NCBI RefSeq assembly: GCF_014650955.1
Contig: NZ_BMVY01000030.1
Coordinates: 50,293-114,292 of the forward strand
Source of the DNA: Streptomyces tauricus
GTDB taxonomy: Bacteria; Actinomycetota; Actinomycetes; Streptomycetales; Streptomycetaceae
DNA: 64,000 nucleotides
Direction of reading: 5' to 3'
A program made the translations under genes and the position numbers. Below, one piece after another: positions 34,004-42,337 of this stretch. Under the pieces are notes generated by a model. That model was not told the origin of the DNA. It worked only from the letters and a program-made list of their open reading frames with translations, and did not search any database. How positions within the stretch are numbered: position 1 is the first letter of the stretch; each line of letters opens with the position of its first letter.

Positions 34004-34056
34004 GGGCCCGTTCCTCCTTGGTCGAGTAGGTCAAGAGAACGTCAAGAAAGCGTCAG

Positions 34057-34078
34057 TAGTTAGTTTACCAAACGATTA
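34057..34078. promoter_or_regulatory. operator candidate upstream of the antiporter
   Basis: GTTT-ACC-AAAC (34063-34073) is a perfect inverted repeat in an AT-rich stretch (TTAGTTTACCAAACGATTAG), 60 bases before the antiporter start. It resembles MarR/HxlR sites. The regulator is not adjacent. Confidence 0.35.
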
Positions 34079-34083
34079 GGAGG

Positions 34084-34443
34084 GTGATCGGGATGGGGTT
34101 CTCCCCACCCGGACCGGGCGGCCGCCCCGGCCGCCCGTATCGCCGCCCGCATGACCGCCCTGACGGCCCCCTCCTGCGCTTCGCGGGCGGCGGCGCGGGC
34201 CGGCCTCCCCAGGAGGGCGAAGTCGTCCTCACCCAGGGCGCCGTAGGCAGGGAGGGTACCGACGGTACGGTGGGCGACCGCGTCACCCTCACCCTCGTCC
34301 CGCTGATGAAGGGCTTGACGGGCCGGGCACCGTACATACCGCCGCTGGTGCACGGATCCTTCGCGGCGGCCGTGGTGATCCTCGGGCTGACGGCGGTGAC
34401 CGTACCGGTCAGGGCGGCGCTACGGGGCACACTCGACGCATGA
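34084..34443 (+). pseudogene. remnant of an FtsX/MacB-type ABC permease
   Basis: The frame reads EVVLTQGAVGREG and VGDRVTLTLV, like the periplasmic part of MacB/FtsX permeases, and then directly a last membrane helix and tail (PPLVHGSFAAAVVILGLTAV, then TVPVRAALRG). The membrane core of several hundred residues is missing. No ATPase gene is near. It is best explained as a decayed and internally deleted gene. The last bases overlap the start of the HD gene (ATGA). Confidence 0.4.
34428..34433 (+). promoter_or_regulatory. possible -10 for a leaderless HD-protein mRNA
   Basis: CACACT ends six bases before the ATG at 34440. It is the same hexamer and spacing as at rpiB. Confidence 0.3.
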
Positions 34444-34916
34444 CCGACAACGAGCGCCGCCCGCTGCTGACCCTCACCGAGGTCGAGGCCCTGGCGCGCA
34501 ACGCGCACGCCGCCCAGACGGACAAGGCGGGCCGCCCGTACGCCGAGCATCTGCGGGCGGTGGCCGAGGGGGTACGCGCCCGCGGCGGCGACGAGGACCA
34601 GATCGCCGCCGCCTGGCTGCACGACTCCGTGGAGGACGACGCGCTCTCCGAGGACTGGCTGCGCGAGGCCGCGCTCTCCACCCGTACGAAGGACCTCGTG
34701 CTGGCCGTCACCAAGCGGCCGGGCGAGTCCCCGCAGGCGTACGCCGCCCGCATCCTGGCCACCCCGGGAGCCCTCCTGCTGAAGGAGTCGGACCTGGCCC
34801 ACAACGCGAACCCGGAGAGGCTGGCGGCCCTGGACCCCGCGACCCGCACCCGCCTGACCGAGAAGTACAGGAAGATGCGCGAACTCCTGGACCTGCCCCA
34901 GAACCCGCGCCCCTGA
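34440..34916 (+). CDS. single-domain HD hydrolase, possible small alarmone hydrolase
   Basis: The protein has 158 residues and only an HD domain. The metal ligands are His37 (GRPYAEHLRAVAE), His61-Asp62 (WLHDSVED) and Asp118 (KESDLAHNAN). The layout H...HD...D with a following Asn is that of the hydrolase half of RelA/SpoT and of Mesh1-like single-domain enzymes that cleave (p)ppGpp. It lacks the synthetase and TGS domains. Another HD phosphohydrolase role is possible. The stop codon lies inside a perfect hairpin. Confidence 0.82.
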   Translation: MTDNERRPLLTLTEVEALARNAHAAQTDKAGRPYAEHLRAVAEGVRARGGDEDQIAAAWLHDSVEDDALSEDWLREAALSTRTKDLVLAVTKRPGESPQAYAARILATPGALLLKESDLAHNANPERLAALDPATRTRLTEKYRKMRELLDLPQNPRP

Positions 34917-34954
34917 GGAGCGCCCCTGAGATGCGTCTCAGGGGCGCTCCTCAG
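34913..34954 (+). terminator. 19-bp perfect hairpin that contains the stop codon
   Basis: Arms 34913-34931 and 34936-34954 pair fully around a 4-base loop. The TGA of the HD gene (34914-34916) is within the left arm. A common intergenic repeat (GGGGCGCGGGGAAC) follows at once. Confidence 0.75.
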
Positions 34955-35065
34955 GGGCGCGGGGAACTGCGCAACCCAGCCGCATCGAACCCGCGGGTTA
35001 CGGGCTACGCCGATATCCCGATCCCGGGTCCGACGGGGCGGGCCAAGTCCTGACAGGCCGACCCG

Positions 35066-36238
35066 TCAGGACTTGGCCCGCTCGCGCGCGAGCTCCGTAG
35101 CGTCCCGCTTGAACGCCCACTCCATCTTCGGCTCCATCGCGAAGCGGAACATCCGCTGCACCACAGGCGTGCACAGCGCGGTGATGACCGCCGCCGCGAA
35201 GACGGACACGAGGACTTCCCCGACCGGATGGTTCAGCCAGGCGTACTCGTCGTACCAGCCCCAGAAACGGGAACCCTTGGCGAGGAAGCCGTGCAGCAGG
35301 TAGCCGTACAGCGTGCCCGCGCCGAGGACCGTGAACCACATCTTGCGGCGCGGCACCCACGCGAAGAAGCACGAGGTCAGCACCATCGAGCAGCCGAACA
35401 TCGCGAGCGTCATCACGACACCGGCCCACCAGGGCGCACCCAGCTCCTGGGCGCTGTCACGGTGGTAGAACCAGGCCGAGTTCATCCGCGGCCCCGCCCA
35501 GTACGCGAAGGCCAGCGTGACCGCGAGGACCGGTACCGACAGGATCCGTACCTCGCGGCGCCGCATCAGCTGGAAGTGCTCGGGCTTCATGAACAGGCCC
35601 ACGACGAAGAACGGCAGGAACTGCAGGACGCGTTGGAGGTCCAGGTCGTCGCCGATGTCGGGGGAGACGGAGGCGAGGACGGCGATGGCGAGCGCGAGCG
35701 GTACGGGCCAGCGCACCGCCTTCCACAGCGGGACGGTCATCCGCCACACGAACAGCGCGACCAGGAACCACGTGAGGTACCAGGGGTCCAGCAGACTGAT
35801 CGGATGGCTCGGATCGTCGTCGGCCCACCTCTTGAAGAGGGAGTACGCCACCTCGAAGAGGACGTACGGCACGACGACGCCCGTGATCAGGCGGCGCAGC
35901 CGGTCGGGGCGCATGTCGAAACTGCGGGAGAAGTAGCCGGAGATGATGATGAAGGCCGGCATGTGGAAGGTGTAGACGACCATGTAGAGCGCTTCGGCGG
36001 CGCGGCTGTGGTCGGTCAGCGGTTCCCAGGCGTGGCCCATCGCGACGAAGACGATCGCGAGGTACTTGGCGTTGTCGAAGAACGCGTCACGCTGCTTGAC
36101 GGGTCTGACGTCCGGCGCGGCGGCGGGGCTCGCGTGCGGTGTTCCTGGTGGTCGCGGGCTCGGTACTCCCGGCGCCGGTGACTGTGCCGGCGGGAGCGGA
36201 GCCCTCTGTTGGCCGTGCGGACGGAGCGAGTTCGTCAC
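35066..36238 (-). CDS. membrane acyltransferase (acyltransferase 3 family)
   Basis: The GTG at 36238 follows GGAGGG; the protein has 390 residues. A Pro-rich cytoplasmic N-terminus of about 45 residues precedes about ten helices. The family start RDAFFDNAKYLAIVFVAMGH supplies the conserved His, and YTFHMPAFIIISGYF is typical of the fucose 4-O-acetylase/OafA group. Such proteins move acyl groups to sugars or lipids at the membrane. The acceptor is unknown. Confidence 0.9.
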   Translation of the reverse strand: MTNSLRPHGQQRAPLPPAQSPAPGVPSPRPPGTPHASPAAAPDVRPVKQRDAFFDNAKYLAIVFVAMGHAWEPLTDHSRAAEALYMVVYTFHMPAFIIISGYFSRSFDMRPDRLRRLITGVVVPYVLFEVAYSLFKRWADDDPSHPISLLDPWYLTWFLVALFVWRMTVPLWKAVRWPVPLALAIAVLASVSPDIGDDLDLQRVLQFLPFFVVGLFMKPEHFQLMRRREVRILSVPVLAVTLAFAYWAGPRMNSAWFYHRDSAQELGAPWWAGVVMTLAMFGCSMVLTSCFFAWVPRRKMWFTVLGAGTLYGYLLHGFLAKGSRFWGWYDEYAWLNHPVGEVLVSVFAAAVITALCTPVVQRMFRFAMEPKMEWAFKRDATELARERAKS

Positions 36239-36828
36239 AGACCCTCCCACCAGGAGCCGGGGGAGACGATCCGCGACCTCGCCGCACATGCGGGGGACGA
36301 GGCGGCGTAGGACATCTGAAGCACCCTAGCGTTGTCTGTGGGATTCCGTGAAACCCCTGAGTCGATTCCTGCTTATCGTCCCTCGGGTACCCAGGATTTC
36401 GTGAAGTTGACATGGCAACGGCTATGGCGAGCGCCACATTTGGTGTGGACGTTACGTCCTGATTCGTCATGACTAAACATCGCATACCACCCGCGGGCGA
36501 CTCTGGTGGAATGTCCGATCGAGTCGGCTTTAGTGCCCTGTTAGTGCCCCGCCCGACGAGGTGCGGGTGTGCCTGTGCCAACAATTCGAATTACCTGCGA
36601 ACAGGTTGTGTGCACAGGTGTGTGGACATGGAAACGATCTCTATGAATTCCCCGTGCGGGGGATACCTCGAATTGCCGTGCGGGGCCTGGCCGTTCACGT
36701 CGGTGACCGATGGATGCCTCACCCGCCGCATACGGCGGCCCTGTTGGTGGCACGATGGTTCTGGCGGGGGTGTGCGGGGTTGCACCTCCGGGCCGGGAGA
36801 GCGGACCGACCGTAGGGTGTGATCAGTT
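36239..36828. other. 590-base gap without a convincing gene
   Basis: The left 250 bases are comparatively AT-rich and probably hold the acyltransferase promoter. A small hairpin ACCTG-CGAA-CAGGT lies at about 36590-36603. The open frames in this gap have poor codon bias and match nothing I know. TAGGGT at 36813-36818 is a likely -10 for the next small gene, ten bases before its GTG. Confidence 0.5.
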
Positions 36829-37023
36829 GTGGCCATTTCGCTGTCAGTGGTGCTGCTGTTGGCGATCGTCCTGGTGGTGTTGATACGGGGTGGTTCGATC
36901 AAGGCGGGGCCGGCGGTAGTCGCCGTGCTCTTCGGCTTCTTCCTTGCCTCCACGGGCATGGCGGACGACATCCAGCGCTTCCTCAACTCGATAGCGGAGA
37001 CCATCAACTCGATCCAGTTCTGA
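36829..37023 (+). CDS. small two-helix membrane protein
   Basis: The GTG at 36829 gives 64 residues: a first helix (LSVVLLLAIVLVVLI), a short basic-glycine turn (RGGSIKAGP), a second helix (AVVAVLFGFFLASTG) and an amphipathic tail (DDIQRFLNSIAETINSIQF). It is of a type common and conserved in Streptomyces. Function unknown. It has no good ribosome binding site and may have an almost leaderless mRNA. Confidence 0.75.
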   Translation: MAISLSVVLLLAIVLVVLIRGGSIKAGPAVVAVLFGFFLASTGMADDIQRFLNSIAETINSIQF

Positions 37024-37360
37024 GCGGGTGCACGGGCCCGGCGATCCATGGGCGCGCGGCGCGGGAGCGGACGGGACGGGGCTGCCCGGACCCGTTGCCC
37101 GGCGTACTCCGCGCACGGCCGGCCCGCCGACGACCCCGGAACGGGCCCTTCGTCTTCGCTACTGCCACCGCTTCTGCCGCCGTCGCTCCTGCCGCTGCCG
37201 CTGCCGCCGCGGTCGCGGTCCTGTCCGGGCTCGCGTCCCGCACCGGACGCCCGGCGTGCGACGCGCGAACGTCCGTCCCTCGTACGCCCCTTACGCGCCC
37301 CTGGCAGGCCGCGGACGCGCGGTGAGGGCTCACCGGAATCCAGCGAAGGAGAGCGCCGAC
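37024..37360. other. 337-base gap, no clear gene
   Basis: It contains a run of GCT/GCC Ala codons at about 37170-37200 in one frame (ending with TGA 37323) that could be the tail of a small Ala-rich product, but no start with a ribosome binding site is seen. I treat it as non-coding. A GAAGGAG for the next gene is at about 37345-37351. Confidence 0.4.
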
Positions 37361-38200
37361 GTGGACGGAACGACCGCCTGGCGGCTGCGTGAGAGCTGGG
37401 AGAGCCCGACCGGGACCGTCCGCTGGGACCGCCTCGGACCGGACGACGGCCCGCCGGTGGTGCTGCTGCACGGCACCCCGTTCTCGTCGTACGTGTGGCA
37501 CGAGATCGCCCCTGCGCTGGCGGCCGAGGGGCACCGGGTCCACGTCTGGGACATGCCGGGCTACGGCGCCTCCGCGAAGAGCGACGGCCAGGACGTCTCA
37601 CTGAAGGCGCAGGGAGAGGTGTTCGCCGGGCTCCTCGGCGTCTGGGGACTCACGCGTCCCTCGGTGATCGCCCACGACTTCGGCGGCTGCGTCTCCCTTC
37701 GCGCGCACCTGCTGCACGGGGCCGGCTACCGGCGCCTCGCCCTGGTCGACCCGGTCGCGCTGGCGCCCTGGGGCTCGCCCTTCTTCCGCCTGGTCGCCGA
37801 GCACGCCGACGTCTTCGGGCAACTGCCGCCCCCGCTGCACGAGGCCCTGGTCCGCGAGTACGTCAGTTCGGCAAGTTACCGCGGGCTGCGGTCCGACGTC
37901 CTGGCCGCCCTGGTCGCCCCCTGGACGGGAGAGGCGGGACAGCCTGCCTTCTACCGTCAGATCGCCCAGGCCGACCAGACCCACACCGACGAGATCCAGG
38001 GCCTGTACCCCTCGATGGACCTGCCCGTCACCGTCTGCTGGGGCGAACGGGACACCTGGATCCCGCCCGCCAAGGGAGAGGAACTGGCCTCCCTGATCCC
38101 CGGCGCCCGCCTGCGCACGATCCCGGACGCCGGCCATCTCGTACCCCTGGACGCCCCGGCCCGCCTCCTGGCGGCCCTGCTCACGTTCCTCACCGACTGA
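37361..38200 (+). CDS. alpha/beta hydrolase with an Asp nucleophile
   Basis: GTG 37361 follows GAAGGAG at nine bases; the protein has 279 residues. The oxyanion HGTPFSSYVW and the nucleophile elbow HDFGG with Asp106 in place of Ser are typical of haloalkane dehalogenases and epoxide hydrolases. The acid is in WGERDTWIP and the base in AGHLVPLDAP. A fluoroacetate dehalogenase or epoxide hydrolase activity is possible; the substrate is open. Confidence 0.9.
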   Translation: MDGTTAWRLRESWESPTGTVRWDRLGPDDGPPVVLLHGTPFSSYVWHEIAPALAAEGHRVHVWDMPGYGASAKSDGQDVSLKAQGEVFAGLLGVWGLTRPSVIAHDFGGCVSLRAHLLHGAGYRRLALVDPVALAPWGSPFFRLVAEHADVFGQLPPPLHEALVREYVSSASYRGLRSDVLAALVAPWTGEAGQPAFYRQIAQADQTHTDEIQGLYPSMDLPVTVCWGERDTWIPPAKGEELASLIPGARLRTIPDAGHLVPLDAPARLLAALLTFLTD

Positions 38201-38287
38201 CCCACACGGCGCGAGAACCTGACCGGAACCCCGGAAACGACCGAGGGCCAGGCGGAGGAATGACCTCCGACCTGGCCCTACGTCATC

Positions 38288-38361
38288 TGGAGCGGGCGAC
38301 GGGAATCGAACCCGCGTAGCTAGTTTGGAAGACTAGTGCTCTACCATTGAGCTACGCCCGC
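38288..38361 (-). tRNA. tRNA-Gly (anticodon TCC)
   Basis: Reading the minus strand gives an acceptor stem GCGGGCG, D arm GCTCAATGGTAGAGC, anticodon stem CTAGT with loop CTTCCAA, T arm CGGGTTCGATTCCCG and an encoded CCA end. Length is 74 bases. Confidence 0.97.
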
Positions 38362-38514
38362 ACAGCATGCGCCGCAGGTCAGTGACGCGCGGCACTGGAG
38401 CATCGTAGCGGGTCGTACGCCCTCGTCGCACACCGCGTTCCGGTGGACGGCGACGCCCCGGGAAATGCGGACGTGGCACGGTCCGCGGGCATGTACCCTA
38501 CGTGTCGCACCAGA

Positions 38515-38591
38515 CGGGGTGTGGCGCAGCTTGGTAGCGCGTCCGCTTTGGGAGCGGAAGGCCGTGGGTTCAAATCCCGCCACCCCGACCA
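38515..38591 (+). tRNA. tRNA-Pro (anticodon TGG)
   Basis: The sequence has acceptor CGGGGTG paired with CACCCCG, anticodon stem CCGCT with loop TTGGG-A context giving TGG, T loop GGTTCAAATCC and CCA. Length is 77 bases. It is divergent from tRNA-Gly at 153 bases. No copy of its 3' end is seen nearby, so there is no sign of an integrated element. Confidence 0.97.
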
Positions 38592-38621
38592 CCGTGCCGG
38601 ACCACCGGCGAGATCACCTTT

Positions 38622-38650
38622 TTGGGGCGTGTACCGGCTGCGGCTAGTAT
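38622..38650 (+). promoter_or_regulatory. promoter of tig
   Basis: TTGGGG (38622-38627), a 17-base spacer and TAGTAT (38645-38650) form a good vegetative promoter. The leader before tig would be about 120 bases. Confidence 0.6.
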
Positions 38651-38778
38651 GCAAACTGCGCGCCCGTGTGTCTGCATTTTTACGTCCCTCAAGGGCCGCC
38701 AGTCCGCTGAGGTTCCGCCGTATCCGGCGGAGACCGTCAGTAGAACCCAAAGAAGTCAGCCCCCAAGGAGACCGAACC

Positions 38779-40167
38779 GTGAAGAGCGCCGTGGAGACCC
38801 TGAACCCGACCCGGGTTCGGCTCAGCATCGAGGTGCCCTTCGAGGAGCTCAAGGACAGCCTCGACGCGGCGTACAAGAAGATCAACCAGCAGGTCACGGT
38901 GAAGGGGTTCCGGAAGGGCAAGATTCCGGCTCGTGTCATCGACCAGCGGTTCGGCCGCGGTGCGGTTCTTGAGGAAGCGGTCAACGACGCGCTTCCCAAG
39001 TTCTACACCGACGCGGTCAACGAGGCCGAGCTGAACGTCCTCGGCCAGCCCGAGGTCGACATCACGGAGCTGAAGGACGGCGAGACGCTGAACTTCACCG
39101 CCGAGGTCGACGTCCGTCCGACGATCGAGATCCCGGACTACTCCGGTATCGAGGTCGAGGTCGACGCCGTCGAGGTCGGCGAGGAGGACATCGACAAGGC
39201 CGTCGAGGAGCTGCGTGAGCGCTTCGCCTCGACCGCTCCCGTCGAGCGTGCCGCCGAGGAGGGTGACGTCGTCACCCTCGACCTGGAGGCCAAGGTCGAC
39301 GGCGAGGTCCTGGAGGACGGCGTCGCGAGCGGCGTCTCCTACACCATTGGCTCCGGTGAGCTGCTGGAGGGCATCGACGAGGCCGTGAAGGGCCTGGAGG
39401 CCGGTGGCGAGGCCACCTTCTCCTCCGAGCTCAAGGGCGGCTCGGCGGCCGGCAAGGAGTCCGAGGTCACCGTCAAGGTCAGCCAGGTCGCCAAGCGCGA
39501 GCTGCCCGAGCTGGACGACGACTTCGCACAGCTCGCGTCGGAGTTCGACACCCTCGAAGAGCTGCGCGCCGACAGCCGCAAGCGCCTCGAGAACATGAAG
39601 CAGTACGACCAGGCCACGCAGGCCCAGGAGCGCGTCCTGGAGAAGCTGCTTGAGCTCGTCGAGGTGCCCGTCCCCGAGAAGCTCCTCGAGGACGAGATCA
39701 ACACCCGCAAGCACAACCTGGAGCACCACCAGCTCGGCCAGATGGGCCTCGACCTCGAGAAGTACCTGGAGATCCAGGGCAAGACGGCCGAGGAGTTCGA
39801 CGCCGAGACCAAGGAAGCGGCGGTCAAGGGCATCAAGACGCAGTTCGTCCTGGACGAGCTCGTCAACAAGGAGAAGCTGAACGTCAACCAGGAGGAGCTC
39901 ACCGAGCACCTCATGCGGCGTGCCGCCTCTTCGAACATGTCTCCCGACCAGTTCGCCCAGGCGGTCGTCGAGGGTGGCCAGGTTCCGATGCTGGTCGGCG
40001 AGGTCGCCCGCGGCAAGGCGCTCGCCGTGGTCGTCGAGGCCGCCACCGTCAAGGACACGAACGGCGAGATCGTGGACCTGGACGACGAGGACGAGGACGA
40101 GACCCCCGCGGAGACCTCTGCCGAGGCCCCGGCGGAGGACGCCCCCGAGGACAAGCCGGAGGCCTGA
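38779..40167 (+). CDS. tig: trigger factor, ribosome-bound chaperone
   Basis: The GTG at 38779 follows AAGGAG; the protein has 462 residues. The ribosome-binding signature VKGFRKGKIP, in which GFRKGK docks on protein L23, is at about 40-50. The FKBP-like domain follows (EEGDVVTLDLEAKVDG) and then the helical C-terminal arms. The tail is strongly acidic (DLDDEDEDE). It binds nascent chains and lies upstream of clpP1, clpP2 and clpX, as in many bacteria. Confidence 0.98.
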   Translation: MKSAVETLNPTRVRLSIEVPFEELKDSLDAAYKKINQQVTVKGFRKGKIPARVIDQRFGRGAVLEEAVNDALPKFYTDAVNEAELNVLGQPEVDITELKDGETLNFTAEVDVRPTIEIPDYSGIEVEVDAVEVGEEDIDKAVEELRERFASTAPVERAAEEGDVVTLDLEAKVDGEVLEDGVASGVSYTIGSGELLEGIDEAVKGLEAGGEATFSSELKGGSAAGKESEVTVKVSQVAKRELPELDDDFAQLASEFDTLEELRADSRKRLENMKQYDQATQAQERVLEKLLELVEVPVPEKLLEDEINTRKHNLEHHQLGQMGLDLEKYLEIQGKTAEEFDAETKEAAVKGIKTQFVLDELVNKEKLNVNQEELTEHLMRRAASSNMSPDQFAQAVVEGGQVPMLVGEVARGKALAVVVEAATVKDTNGEIVDLDDEDEDETPAETSAEAPAEDAPEDKPEA

Positions 40168-40192
40168 CGCCCCCGCAGTCCCCCAGCACGCC

Positions 40193-40230
40193 GGTACGGG
40201 CCCCCAGGACACCCCCTGGGGGCCCGTACC
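40193..40230 (+). terminator. 16-bp perfect hairpin after tig
   Basis: Arms 40193-40208 and 40215-40230 pair fully around a 6-base loop, 26 bases after the stop. It separates tig from the clp genes. Confidence 0.8.
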
Positions 40231-40589
40231 CCCTTCCGACCCGTGCGCGCCAGCCGCGCCTGCGGCCCGACCCAGGACACCCCGCACCCGCCGACGCGCC
40301 TTGCGTGCCAGACGCGTCTGCGGCCCGCCGGCGGTCGCGCCTGCGCAGTTCCCCGCGCCCCTAAAGGCCCCTTGCGGGCCGACAGGCCCCCTCAGGGGCG
40401 CGGGGAACGGCGCACCCGGCCCAAGACGGGCCGCACCCGCCGACGTGCCCTGCGTGGCGGACGCGACCGCGGGCCGTGGCAGGGCGCACTCGACGACGTG
40501 CATGCGCGGCAGTCGCGACCGCGGGCCCGCGGGCCCGCGAGGGCCGGGCGCGGCGGCCGAGGGCCGTGAAATGCCTGCTCGACCCAGCG
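40231..40589. repeat. repeat-rich gap between tig and clpP1
   Basis: There is no gene. GTTCCCCGCGCCCCT occurs at 40348-40362 and its inverse at 40394-40408, able to pair. A 41-base segment starting CGCACCCGCCGACG is present at 40283 and again at 40432 with several changes. Confidence 0.6.
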
Positions 40590-40613
40590 GAGCGCATGCG
40601 CTCACAGCGAACA
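40590..40613. promoter_or_regulatory. ClgR-type operator upstream of clpP1
   Basis: A perfect 14-bp palindrome GAGCGCATGCGCTC (40590-40603) overlaps the CGCT-CAC-AGCG palindrome (40599-40609); read on the minus strand it gives GTTCGCTGTGAGCG. ClgR, the activator of clp genes in Streptomyces, binds GTTCGC-type sites with a GCG half. The match is close but not exact to the published form I recall. Confidence 0.5.
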
Positions 40614-40779
40614 GTTCCTTCTGCGGGATTCCCCGGAGGGACCCGCGCGTTAGGGTCCATGAGTACGAGGGCAGGGGAGTCCCCGGAGCCGTCCGACACG
40701 GCACGCACACGGGGTCCCACGCCCCCAGCAGAAGACGTGTAGACGGCCCGGCGCCGTCGTAAGACGAGCAGGTGGATAC

Positions 40780-41397
40780 GTGACGAATCTGATGCCCACA
40801 GCCGCCGGCGACCCCATCGGTGGTGGCCTCGGCGACCAGGTCTACAACCGGCTGCTCGGCGAGCGGATCATCTTCCTCGGCCAGGCGGTCGACGACGACA
40901 TCGCCAATAAGATCACCGCACAGTTGCTGCTCCTTGCCTCCGACCCGGAGAAGGACATCTACCTCTACATCAACAGCCCCGGCGGCTCGATCACCGCCGG
41001 CATGGCGATCTACGACACCATGCAGTACATCAAGAACGACGTGGTGACGATCGCGATGGGCATGGCGGCCTCCATGGGCCAGTTCCTGCTGAGCGCGGGC
41101 ACTCCGGGCAAGCGCTTCGCGCTGCCAAACGCGGAGATCCTGATCCACCAGCCCTCGGCCGGTCTCGCCGGTTCCGCTTCGGACATCAAGATCCACGCCG
41201 AGCGGCTGCTGCACACCAAGAAGCGGATGGCGGAGCTGACCTCGTTCCACACCGGCCAGACGGTGGAGCAGGTCACCCGCGACTCGGACCGGGACCGCTG
41301 GTTCGACCCGGTCGAGGCCAAGGAGTACGGCCTCATCGACGACATCATGCCCACCGCGTCCGCGATGCCGGGCGGCGGCGGCACCGGAGCGGCATAG
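40780..41397 (+). CDS. clpP1: ATP-dependent Clp protease proteolytic subunit 1
   Basis: The start is GTG 40780; the protein has 205 residues. Catalytic Ser98 (GMAASMGQF), His123 (LIHQPS) and Asp172 (DRDRWFD) are in place. With ClpP2 it forms the mixed barrel of actinobacteria that degrades unfolded and regulatory proteins together with ClpX or ClpC. The 600-base gap before it holds a ClgR-like site, in keeping with control separate from tig. It is co-transcribed with clpP2, 99 bases downstream. Confidence 0.98.
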   Translation: MTNLMPTAAGDPIGGGLGDQVYNRLLGERIIFLGQAVDDDIANKITAQLLLLASDPEKDIYLYINSPGGSITAGMAIYDTMQYIKNDVVTIAMGMAASMGQFLLSAGTPGKRFALPNAEILIHQPSAGLAGSASDIKIHAERLLHTKKRMAELTSFHTGQTVEQVTRDSDRDRWFDPVEAKEYGLIDDIMPTASAMPGGGGTGAA

Positions 41398-41496
41398 GGC
41401 GGCCCAGCGCCACCGGGCGTCGGCGCAGGCCGACGCCACCCGCTCCGAGACCTCAGCCGACCGCCCCAGCCCTTACCAGGCTCTTCAGGAGACACA

Positions 41497-42177
41497 GTGA
41501 ACGACTTCCCCGGCAGCGGGATCTACGCCCGCGCGCAGGCCGAGTACACGGGTCCTCGCGCGGAGTCCCGCTACGTCATCCCGCGCTTCGTCGAGCGCAC
41601 TTCGCAGGGCGTGCGCGAGTACGACCCGTACGCGAAGCTGTTCGAGGAGCGCGTGATCTTCCTCGGCGTGCAGATCGACGACGCCTCCGCCAACGACGTC
41701 ATGGCGCAGCTGCTGTGCCTGGAGTCGATGGACCCCGACCGTGACATCTCGGTCTACATCAACAGCCCCGGCGGCTCCTTCACGGCGCTGACCGCGATCT
41801 ACGACACGATGCAGTTCGTGAAGCCGGACGTCCAGACTGTTTGCATGGGTCAGGCCGCCTCGGCCGCCGCGATCCTCCTGGCGGCCGGTACGCCGGGCAA
41901 GCGCATGGCACTTCCGAACGCGCGTGTGCTGATCCACCAGCCCTACAGCGAGACCGGCCGCGGCCAGGTGTCGGACCTCGAGATCGCCGCGAACGAAATC
42001 CTCCGGATGCGCGGTCAGCTGGAAGACATGCTGGCCAAGCACTCGACGACGCCGATCGAGAAGATCCGCGAGGACATCGAGCGCGACAAGATCCTCACGG
42101 CCGAGGACGCCCTCGCGTACGGTCTGATCGACCAGATCATCTCGACCCGGAAGATGAACAACGCCGCGGTCGCGTGA
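41497..42177 (+). CDS. clpP2: ATP-dependent Clp protease proteolytic subunit 2
   Basis: The start is GTG 41497 after CAGGAGA; the protein has 226 residues. Ser122 (GQAASAAAILL), His147 (LIHQPY) and Asp197 (ERDKILTAEDA) form the triad. The N-terminal extension before YDPYAKLFEERVIFLG is typical of the second subunit. It works in a complex with ClpP1 and the ClpX ATPase encoded next. Confidence 0.98.
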   Translation: MNDFPGSGIYARAQAEYTGPRAESRYVIPRFVERTSQGVREYDPYAKLFEERVIFLGVQIDDASANDVMAQLLCLESMDPDRDISVYINSPGGSFTALTAIYDTMQFVKPDVQTVCMGQAASAAAILLAAGTPGKRMALPNARVLIHQPYSETGRGQVSDLEIAANEILRMRGQLEDMLAKHSTTPIEKIREDIERDKILTAEDALAYGLIDQIISTRKMNNAAVA

Positions 42178-42207
42178 CGCATCGCTGTATCGTCTGCCGC
42201 TCCTTGA

Positions 42208-42233
42208 CGCGGTTCACGACAAAGTGAACCGCG
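42208..42233 (+). terminator. 10-bp hairpin between clpP2 and clpX
   Basis: CGCGGTTCAC (42208-42217) and GTGAACCGCG (42224-42233) pair perfectly around GACAAA, 30 bases after the clpP2 stop. It may end the clpP operon or act as an operator for clpX. Confidence 0.5.
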
Positions 42234-42337
42234 CCAAGGGGGGCCCGGACGGGGGCCTCGGCAAGGTACCGTCGGACATAAGGCAGCACCAGGAGCCGCT
42301 GGACCTAGGCGTCTCCCAGGCGAAGGGGAAGCACACC

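Noticed and set aside
36819..37325. 168-codon frame overlapping the small membrane protein
   Set aside because: Poor codon bias at the start and no ribosome binding site; the shorter frame 36829-37023 has two clear helices.
38288..38591. tRNA genes as integration site of a mobile element
   Set aside because: No duplicated tRNA ends, integrase or excisionase gene is present.
40243..40742. Several open frames between tig and clpP1
   Set aside because: They cross repeat elements and hairpins and give only Arg/Pro/Gly-rich strings.
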